Below are positions 1 to 5,118 of a stretch of 7,145 bases of DNA, piece by piece. Source of the stretch: Candidatus Methanophagales archaeon. GTDB lineage: Archaea; Halobacteriota; Syntropharchaeia; Alkanophagales; Methanospirareceae. Location of the stretch: NCBI GenBank assembly GCA_014061035.1, contig JACGMN010000104.1, positions 1-7,145 on the forward strand, given 5' to 3'. The stretch's first letter is position 1, and the number at the start of each line of letters is the position of its first letter. A model generated the notes under the pieces. That model was not told where the DNA came from and did no database searches. It saw nothing but the letters and a program-made list of their open reading frames with translations. A program made the position numbers and the translations under genes.

Positions 1-12
1 CCTGAACCCTGT

Positions 13-2199
13 TTACGATATGAAATCCGATGCCTTTGGTATCTCCAGCTTCATACCTTTCCTTTTCCGCACTTCCATCACCTTTTCAGCGAATAAACCT
101 TGTGGTATGGGCTTAAAACCCGCGTATTCAGTGCTCCAGAGCGCTCTTCCCTCAGTTGCAGACCGTATATCACCGGCGAAACCAAACATCTCAGCTACCG
201 GCGTTTCGGCTTTTACCGAGACCATATCGCCTTCTGTTTTGATATCGAGTATCTGTCCTCTTCTACCTTGTATCTCGGTTGTTACGTTACCCAGCAAATT
301 CTGCGGTATGCTGACAAATAGCTCATACACAGGCTCAAGGAATGACGGCTTCGCAAGCAGGATAGCTCCAAATATTGCTGTCCGGACTGCAGGAATGACC
401 TGTGCTGGACCGCGATGTATTGAATCATCGTGCAGTTTCACATCCATCAATTTAATTTTTATCCCACGGCACTTCTCCTTTGCTAACGGTCCATTGAGTA
501 TCACTTCCTTGAACCCTTCCTGGATCAGCTCCATCGTCTCTCGTAGATACTGAACCCCCTTTGTCATATCGAGCAATAGGTTCCCCTCGAGAATATCGAT
601 AACATTCTTTGCTTCCAGTTTTTCCATTCCCGCTGCTATCAACTTGTCTCGCATCACAACCTTGTCTTTGCCGACCTCTATACCCTCTGATTGTATCTTA
701 TCTAAAATCTCGGCATCCAGTGGTTCAACCACGAAATAAAATTTATTATGTCTATTCGGCGATTTCCCTTCTACCGGACCAGCCTTTGCTTCCACAGTCT
801 CACGGAAGACGACGATTGGCGGAGAAGCGACTATAGGTATCTTCTCATCTTCCACTATCCTGTGCGTAATTATATCAAGATGCAACTCGCCCATTCCTGA
901 AACCAGTTGTTCGCCTGTCTCCTCGTTTATATCAATACGTATCATCGGGTCTTCTTTAGCAAACTTTCTGAGCACACTTATCAATCGTGGCAAGTCTTTC
1001 GTGCTCTTCGCTTCCACTGCTACCGTGACGACCGACTCGCTGTAATGTTTTATACTTTCAAATGGAACCATCTCTGTGGTAGAAAGCGTAGAACCAATGA
1101 TAGCATCCTTCATACCCACGAGTGCCGCTATGTTACCCGCAGGCACCGTCTCAACCTCTACACGTTCATCGCCCATAAAGATACATACCTGCTGAATTCT
1201 GTTCGTTTTATATCTGCCTGAGACGAATAATTCCTTGCCTTTCTCCAGTGTTCCACTGAACAGCCTCCCGGTAGCAACTTCGCCCGCGTGTGGGTCCACG
1301 GAGAGGGCAGTAATCATAAAAGCGACATCTCCTTTCCTATCGCTGAGTATCATACTCTTCCCTATATCGCTCTTTGCATCCCCACCCCATATCGCGGGAA
1401 CACGATACTTTTGTGCCTCTAACGGATTTGGGAGATGCTCTGTTACCATATCAAGAATTGCTACATAACCTGGGCACTTGATCGCCAATTCCTTCATCTT
1501 ATCCTGCTTGCAATATTCGTATACCTCCTTAAAGCCAATCCCGGTATTCTGCATGGTCTGAACGCTGACAGCCCAGTTATATAATGCCGAGCCGAAGGCA
1601 ACATTACCCTTCGCTGCGTCAAGCTTCCATTCCTCGTATTTCTCCTTGTTCATGCCCTTTATCAGCTTATTTACCTTATCGATGATCTTACCGAGCCGGA
1701 CTTGCATCTCATTCGCATCTACTTTCAGCTCATTGATCATCCTATCAATCTTGTTGATGAAGAGGACAGGTTTCACGTGTTCTTTCATTGCCTGTCTCAG
1801 CACGGTCTCTGTCTGTGGCATCGCACCCTCTACGGCATCAACGACTACCACAGCGCCATCAACCGCTCTCAACGCCCGTGTCACATCGCCACCAAAATCC
1901 ACGTGCCCGGGCGTATCTATAAGGTTTATGAAGTGATCTTCACCCTTGTAATCATAAACCATCGAGACATTCGCGGCAAATATCGTTATTCCCCTCTCTT
2001 GTTCCAGATGATAAAAATCAGTGAACAGTTGCTCGCCAGCCAAATCTTTTGATATTATCCCTGATCCTGCAAGGAGATTATCTGTCATCGTAGTCTTTCC
2101 ATGATCTATATGAGCGATGATTCCAATGTTTCGTATCCGCTCAGTCTTACCCATCAGTGCCTTTGCCTTTTCAGCAGCTTTCTTACCTCTTGTTGCCAT
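13..2199 (-). CDS. fusA: Archaeal translation elongation factor 2 (aEF-2)
   Basis: This is the translocation GTPase that moves tRNAs and mRNA through the ribosome after peptide bond formation. From the ATG at 2199 it is 728 residues, the usual aEF-2 length. Visible GTPase motifs are the P-loop AHIDHGKTT (29-37), switch I RGIT (69-72), DTPGH (95-99) and NKID (149-152). The domain IV tip has LHDDSIHRGPAQ; the His at about 595 (codon 417-415) is the expected diphthamide target. Domains II, III and V follow in order without interruption to a TAA stop at 15-13. The frame can be extended three codons to a GTG at 2208, which has GGAAGG at suitable spacing (2220-2215). I prefer the ATG because known archaeal EF-2 proteins begin close to there. 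The gene is divergent from tRNA-Asp, so no rpsL-rpsG pair lies upstream as in the common archaeal str operon. Identification is close to certain; only the exact start is open. Confidence 0.97.
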   Translation of the reverse strand: MATRGKKAAEKAKALMGKTERIRNIGIIAHIDHGKTTMTDNLLAGSGIISKDLAGEQLFTDFYHLEQERGITIFAANVSMVYDYKGEDHFINLIDTPGHVDFGGDVTRALRAVDGAVVVVDAVEGAMPQTETVLRQAMKEHVKPVLFINKIDRMINELKVDANEMQVRLGKIIDKVNKLIKGMNKEKYEEWKLDAAKGNVAFGSALYNWAVSVQTMQNTGIGFKEVYEYCKQDKMKELAIKCPGYVAILDMVTEHLPNPLEAQKYRVPAIWGGDAKSDIGKSMILSDRKGDVAFMITALSVDPHAGEVATGRLFSGTLEKGKELFVSGRYKTNRIQQVCIFMGDERVEVETVPAGNIAALVGMKDAIIGSTLSTTEMVPFESIKHYSESVVTVAVEAKSTKDLPRLISVLRKFAKEDPMIRIDINEETGEQLVSGMGELHLDIITHRIVEDEKIPIVASPPIVVFRETVEAKAGPVEGKSPNRHNKFYFVVEPLDAEILDKIQSEGIEVGKDKVVMRDKLIAAGMEKLEAKNVIDILEGNLLLDMTKGVQYLRETMELIQEGFKEVILNGPLAKEKCRGIKIKLMDVKLHDDSIHRGPAQVIPAVRTAIFGAILLAKPSFLEPVYELFVSIPQNLLGNVTTEIQGRRGQILDIKTEGDMVSVKAETPVAEMFGFAGDIRSATEGRALWSTEYAGFKPIPQGLFAEKVMEVRKRKGMKLEIPKASDFIS

Positions 2200-2200
2200 C

Positions 2201-2220
2201 CTATCCACTCATTACCTTCC
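2201..2220 (-). promoter_or_regulatory. EF-2 translation initiation region with three competing starts
   Basis: Reading the minus strand, a GGAAGG Shine-Dalgarno-like stretch (2220-2215) is followed by an out-of-frame ATG (2212) that opens a three-codon reading frame, Met-Ser-Gly, ending at TAG (2203-2201). This stop lies one base before the in-frame EF-2 ATG at 2199. A GTG in the EF-2 frame sits at 2208, six bases after GGAAGG. Either the GTG is used, adding Met-Asp-Arg, or the ATG is used, with GAGTGG (2210-2205) as a poor ribosome binding site. The sequence alone does not decide; family N-termini favour the ATG. Confidence 0.4.
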
Positions 2221-2236
2221 TTTTGTTTTTCCCTTT

Positions 2237-2266
2237 CTTGTCTTGTCTTGTCTTGTTTTGTTTTGT
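2237..2266. repeat. Pentanucleotide tandem repeat in the EF-2 leader
   Basis: Six 5-bp units in the plus strand: four perfect CTTGT units (2237-2256) followed by two TTTGT variants (2257-2266). It lies about 40 bp upstream of the EF-2 start and downstream of the probable TATA box, so the EF-2 mRNA leader would contain part of it as a purine-rich ACAAG run. The period of 5 would disrupt a reading frame, consistent with its noncoding location. Confidence 0.85.
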
Positions 2267-2271
2267 AACAA

Positions 2272-2280
2272 TTTAATAAA
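2272..2280 (-). promoter_or_regulatory. Candidate TATA box for EF-2
   Basis: On the minus strand this reads TTTATTAAA, a reasonable archaeal box A. Transcription would be expected about 25 nt downstream, near 2250, inside the pentanucleotide repeat, giving a leader of roughly 50 nt. A second possible box, TTTATTAATA, lies at 2305-2296 on the same strand. The region is very AT-rich, so the choice between them is tentative. Confidence 0.4.
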
Positions 2281-2292
2281 TGTCTAAAGTAC

Positions 2293-2306
2293 TAATATTA
2301 ATAAAC
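2293..2306 (+). promoter_or_regulatory. Candidate TATA element for tRNA-Asp and the flavoprotein
   Basis: The plus strand reads TAATATTAATAAAC here, 36-49 bp upstream of the tRNA 5' end. With the usual TATA-to-start distance, transcription would begin around 2326-2332 and leave a short 5' extension for RNase P to remove. It overlaps the alternative minus-strand box for EF-2, so the two divergent promoters may share or compete for this segment. Supported by position and composition only. Confidence 0.4.
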
Positions 2307-2341
2307 ATAGATATAGCATAGGTATGTCAAGTAGTAAAGAA

Positions 2342-2414
2342 GCCCGGGTGGTGTAGCGGCCTATCATTGAGCCCTGTCGAGGCTCGGACTCGGGTTCAAA
2401 TCCCGACCTGGGCG
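2342..2414 (+). tRNA. tRNA-Asp (anticodon GUC)
   Basis: The cloverleaf folds by eye. The acceptor stem GCCCGGG (2342-2348) pairs with CCTGGGC (2407-2413) with one G-U. The D arm is short, starting at 2351, and its loop contains the GG pair (2358-2359). The anticodon stem GAGCC (2369-2373) pairs with GGCTC (2381-2385), enclosing a 7-nt loop with GTC at 2376-2378. The T stem TCGGG (2390-2394) pairs with CCCGA (2402-2406) around TTCAAAT. The discriminator base is G2414, as expected for tRNA-Asp. CCA is not encoded, so it must be added after transcription. I see no intron in the anticodon loop. The gene lies 4 nt before the start codon of the flavoprotein. Confidence 0.96.
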
Positions 2415-2418
2415 TTGT

Positions 2419-2985
2419 ATGAGTAATAGTAAGAATAATAGTAAGAGGATAGCATGGGGAATTACGGGATCCGGAGATTATATGCGTGAGTCTGTCACCA
2501 TGATGGAGAAACTCACAAAGAAGTACAATCTGGATGTGGACGTCTATCTCTCCAGGGAGGGTGCCGTCGTTTTGAAGTATTACAAGCTTTTGAAAGAAGT
2601 AAAAACGAATTTCGGCAAGGTTAGCGTAGAGAAAGGACCAAATGCACCATTTTTATCTGGAAGACTACAGTTAGGCATGTATAAATTATTTTTAATCGCT
2701 CCTGCTACTGCAAATACCGTTGCAAAGATGACCCACGGCATTGCGGATTCGCTCATTACTAATTCGGCAGCACAAGCCATGAAAGCAGACGTGTCGGTCT
2801 ACATCTTCCCAGTCGACCAGAAAGAGTGTGAAGTAATAACTAAGCTTCCTGACGGCAGGGACTTGAAGCTAAGAACACGAAAAGAGGATGTGGAGAATGT
2901 AGAGAAGTTACGAAGAATGCAGGGTATCAAAGTCTTAAGCGGGCTTGATGAGTTCGAAGCAGTTGTGAAAGAATTGCAACTCTGA
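2419..2985 (+). CDS. afpA: Archaeoflavoprotein, AfpA family (FMN-binding)
   Basis: A 188-residue protein of the flavoprotein/HFCD fold, closest by motif to archaeal AfpA. The beta1-loop RIAWGITGSGD (10-20), the PFLSGRLQLG segment (77-86), the flavin-site motif APATANTVAK (94-103) with GIADSLITN (107-115), the YIFPVD strand and the C-terminal KLPDGRDLKLRTRKEDVENV stretch are all in family order. AfpA of Archaeoglobus is, as I recall, an FMN homodimer that accepts electrons from reduced ferredoxin; the related DmrX/MJ0208-type proteins are the main alternative. No signal peptide or membrane segment, so cytoplasmic. The ATG is the only usable start: upstream in frame there is no ATG, GTG or TTG before a stop within the tRNA. 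Residues 2-9 (SNSKNNSK) precede the conserved core and come from a short DNA repeat. There is no room for a Shine-Dalgarno sequence outside the tRNA, so the mRNA probably arises from the tRNA transcript. Confidence 0.8.
   Translation: MSNSKNNSKRIAWGITGSGDYMRESVTMMEKLTKKYNLDVDVYLSREGAVVLKYYKLLKEVKTNFGKVSVEKGPNAPFLSGRLQLGMYKLFLIAPATANTVAKMTHGIADSLITNSAAQAMKADVSVYIFPVDQKECEVITKLPDGRDLKLRTRKEDVENVEKLRRMQGIKVLSGLDEFEAVVKELQL
2424..2446 (+). repeat. 12-bp-period direct repeat at the flavoprotein N-terminus
   Basis: TAATAGTAAGA occurs perfectly at 2424-2434 and again at 2436-2446, a period of 12 bp that keeps frame. It codes for the Asn/Ser/Lys-rich residues just after the start codon, upstream of the conserved beta1 strand of the flavoprotein. 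Confidence 0.8.
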
Positions 2986-2992
2986 TTATTTA

Positions 2993-3000
2993 TTTATATA
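2993..3000 (+). promoter_or_regulatory. Candidate TATA box for the inositol phosphate synthase operon
   Basis: A perfect TTTATATA lies 8 bp after the flavoprotein stop codon. A start site would be expected near 3022-3026, giving a leader of about 75-80 nt. An imperfect hairpin (GGATATA at 3023-3029, loop GTAG, TATATACC at 3034-3041, one bulge) would lie at the very 5' end of that leader, but in such AT-rich DNA it could be chance. A further TATA-like stretch at 3034-3039 is an alternative. No clear terminator for the flavoprotein is seen in the 115-bp gap. Confidence 0.5.
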
Positions 3001-3082
3001 GACATACATAGAATATATTGTAGGATATAGTAGTATATACCAATTCGTCAGCGTTAGCTTGGCTGAAGTAGCGGATTGGATT

Positions 3083-3089
3083 AGGAGAT
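3083..3089 (+). promoter_or_regulatory. Ribosome binding site of the inositol phosphate synthase
   Basis: AGGAGAT lies upstream of the ATG at 3101, with GGAG ending 13 nt before the start. That spacing is longer than usual, but it is the only good anti-Shine-Dalgarno match in the leader. Confidence 0.45.
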
Positions 3090-3100
3090 TATAAGAAGAA

Positions 3101-4204
3101 ATGAGAGAAATAAAAATTGCAATTGCTGGTGTTGGTAACTGCGCGAGTTCTATTCTTCAGGGTATCGAGTATTACAAGCACACGGATGCGAAGGATTGGA
3201 TCGGGTTGATGCACTATGAAGTCGGAGGATACAGACCAGGGGATATAAAAGTTGTAGCGGCATTTGACGTGGATAAACGGAAGGTGGGGAAGGATATAAG
3301 TGAAGCGGTTTTTGCTGAACCTAACTGCACTGTGGGCTTTTACCGGATGCCCTATTGCGGTGTAGAAGTGAAGATGGGGCCGGTTCTGGACGGTGTAGCA
3401 CCGCACATGCACGAATATCCAGAAGATAAGACCTTTGTAATTGCAGATGCAGAGGCTTGCGATGTAGTGAAGGAGCTAAGGGACAGCGGTGCTGAGATAC
3501 TGGTGAATTACCTGCCAGTTGGCTCTGAACAGGCGACGAGGTTCTATGCGGATGCTGCTCTGGATGCAGATGTCGCCTTTGTCAACTGCGTTCCGGTCTT
3601 CATCGCTTCTGATCCAAAATGGGGGCGGAAATTTAAGGATAAGAAATTGCCGGTTGTTGGTGATGATATAAAATCGCAGATCGGTGCGACGATTGTACAC
3701 AGAACGCTTGCGAAGTTGTTCAACGACCGCGGCTGCAGACTCGACCGGACTTATCAGTTGAATACAGGCGGAAATACGGACTTTCTGAATATGCTGAGCC
3801 GCAAGAGATTGAAATCAAAGAAGATATCCAAGACAGAGGCGGTTCAATCGGTACTGGATGAACCGTTGATACCGGATGATGTCCATATAGGACCATCTGA
3901 CTACGTCCCCTGGCAGCGTGACAATAAGGTATGTTTCTTGCGGATGGAAGGCCGGATATTTGGCGATATTCCGATAGACCTTGAACTCAGACTCTCAGTA
4001 GAAGACTCGCCGAACAGTGGAGGAAGCGCAATTGATGCGATACGAGTATGTAAGCTCGCACTGGATAGAGAGATTGCAGGACCGCTGATAGAAATATCTG
4101 CGTATACGATGAAGCATCCGCCGGTACAGTATCCAGATGAAGAGGCGCGAGAACTTCTGGAACAGTTTATAAAAAGAGAAGATGGCGTGGAAGTAGAATA
4201 TTAG
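3101..4204 (+). CDS. ino1: Inositol-3-phosphate synthase (myo-inositol-1-phosphate synthase)
   Basis: This NAD-dependent enzyme converts D-glucose 6-phosphate to 1D-myo-inositol 3-phosphate, the entry step to inositol lipids and, in some archaea, di-inositol phosphate solutes. The 367-residue protein starts with a Rossmann dinucleotide site, IAIAGVGNCASS (6-17), in the form typical of archaeal and actinobacterial enzymes. Further conserved blocks are GDDIKSQIGATIVHRTLAKL (187-206), NTGGNTDFLNML (221-232) followed by the Lys-rich RKRLKSKKISKTEAV, VHIGPSDYVPW (261-271) and VEDSPNSGGSAIDAIRVCKLALDR (300-323); catalytic lysines of the family fall in these blocks. The length is slightly below the roughly 390 residues of the Archaeoglobus enzyme but all blocks are present. 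It is cytoplasmic. The gene has its own probable TATA box and is followed after 24 nt by a PfkB kinase in the same direction, so the two are probably cotranscribed. Confidence 0.93.
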   Translation: MREIKIAIAGVGNCASSILQGIEYYKHTDAKDWIGLMHYEVGGYRPGDIKVVAAFDVDKRKVGKDISEAVFAEPNCTVGFYRMPYCGVEVKMGPVLDGVAPHMHEYPEDKTFVIADAEACDVVKELRDSGAEILVNYLPVGSEQATRFYADAALDADVAFVNCVPVFIASDPKWGRKFKDKKLPVVGDDIKSQIGATIVHRTLAKLFNDRGCRLDRTYQLNTGGNTDFLNMLSRKRLKSKKISKTEAVQSVLDEPLIPDDVHIGPSDYVPWQRDNKVCFLRMEGRIFGDIPIDLELRLSVEDSPNSGGSAIDAIRVCKLALDREIAGPLIEISAYTMKHPPVQYPDEEARELLEQFIKREDGVEVEY

Positions 4205-4228
4205 AAGAAGATAGAAAGATAGAGGAGA
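4205..4228 (+). promoter_or_regulatory. Purine-rich spacer and ribosome binding site for the PfkB kinase
   Basis: The 24-nt gap between the synthase stop and the kinase ATG is almost entirely A and G. The best Shine-Dalgarno match, GGAG (4224-4227), ends only one base before the ATG at 4229, closer than usual. There is no alternative start: TAG stands in frame at 4220-4222 and no ATG, GTG or TTG follows within the first 35 codons. Translation may depend on coupling to the synthase. Confidence 0.45.
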
Positions 4229-5116
4229 ATGAAGAAGAGAGAGGGAAAAACGCCAGTTAAACCGCCCCATTTCCTCTCTTTAGGCTTTATAACATACGAT
4301 TTATACGAGAATAGGAAAATAATCGGTGGTGCGTCTGCATATTCAGCGATATTAGCGCGGAATTTTGGGTTCGATACTGCAATTGTTACGAGTATAGGGA
4401 AGGATTTTGAAGAATGCGATTCTTTAAAAGGCTGTCGGTTATCTTATCAAATAGATGAAAGGACAACGACGTTCGTAAAAAAAAGAGTCCAATATGTCAC
4501 GAGTATTGCAGATAGGATAAAGGAGGAAACGATACCAGATGAATGGTTTAACTCCGCGATCGTCTATATCAGCCCGGTACTGGATGAGTTAGAAGAGACG
4601 ATAATCCGGCGATTTGAACGCTCTGGCTCGTTGATCGGTGTAGCACCTCAGGGCTGGATGAGAAGAGTTGATCATAGAGATAGAGGGAAGGTCTCGAAGA
4701 AGAGCTGGGAAAAAGCGGCTGAGGTTTTGTCAAAGGCTGATTTTGTGATAGTCAGCGAAGAGGATATCTTTGAAGAGGATATTCAGAAATATGTAGAACT
4801 CTCAGATATTTTTGTCTTGACACGAGGAAGGAGAGGTGCAGAATTGTACTGCGGTGGCGAAGAACGGCGTGAACGTGAGTATGAGCATATAGTTATTCCT
4901 GCTTTTGATAGAGAAGCAGTAGAGGTGGATGCTACGGGTGCTGGTGACGTCTTCGGTGCTGCGTTCTTGCTGCGGTATTATGAGAATCGGGATGTGTTAG
5001 AGTCAGCGATATTTGCATCGTCAGCAGCTTCTTTTGTCGTTGAAAAAGCCGGTGTGGCAGGTATTCCTTATAAGGACGAGGTTGAAGAGAGAATGGAGAA
5101 ATATCTTCTGAGATGA
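4229..5116 (+). CDS. PfkB-family (ribokinase-like) kinase, possibly myo-inositol kinase
   Basis: A 295-residue ATP-dependent small-molecule kinase of the PfkB/ribokinase fold. Visible are the N-terminal substrate-site glycines IIGGASAYSAILARNFG (31-47), a TRGRRGAELY strand (198-207) and the PfkB signature DATGAGDVFGAAFLLRY (234-250), whose Asp240 is the expected catalytic base. The position usually held by an NxxE magnesium motif appears as SEED (176-179), a variant. PfkB enzymes act on many sugars and nucleosides, so the substrate cannot be read with certainty. Two points suggest myo-inositol: it follows the inositol phosphate synthase by 24 nt, and its GGASA-type N-terminal motif and overall layout recall plant and Thermococcus myo-inositol kinases. 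That assignment is inference; the family call is firm. The stop codon lies 2 nt from the stop of the convergent threonyl-tRNA synthetase gene. Confidence 0.88.
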   Translation: MKKREGKTPVKPPHFLSLGFITYDLYENRKIIGGASAYSAILARNFGFDTAIVTSIGKDFEECDSLKGCRLSYQIDERTTTFVKKRVQYVTSIADRIKEETIPDEWFNSAIVYISPVLDELEETIIRRFERSGSLIGVAPQGWMRRVDHRDRGKVSKKSWEKAAEVLSKADFVIVSEEDIFEEDIQKYVELSDIFVLTRGRRGAELYCGGEERREREYEHIVIPAFDREAVEVDATGAGDVFGAAFLLRYYENRDVLESAIFASSAASFVVEKAGVAGIPYKDEVEERMEKYLLR

Positions 5117-5118
5117 GA

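Noticed and set aside
20..2052. Several plus-strand open frames of 73-177 codons opposite EF-2
   Set aside because: They are antisense shadows of a certain EF-2 gene; none has a recognisable domain or ribosome binding site.
2580..2780. Minus-strand open frame opposite the flavoprotein
   Set aside because: Lies wholly over the conserved flavin-site coding region and shows no motif of its own.
2986..3000. T-rich run after the flavoprotein as a terminator
   Set aside because: The run is broken by A residues and coincides with the TTTATATA promoter box; no uninterrupted oligo-T stretch is present.
3049..3075. Possible tRNA-like or riboswitch-like fold in the synthase leader
   Set aside because: Only a 4-bp CAGC/GCTG stem can be drawn and no conserved aptamer elements are visible.
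3089..4270. Minus-strand open frames opposite the inositol phosphate synthase (3089-3412, 3476-3700, 3995-4270)
   Set aside because: Antisense shadows of well-conserved coding sequence, with compositions that do not look like protein families.
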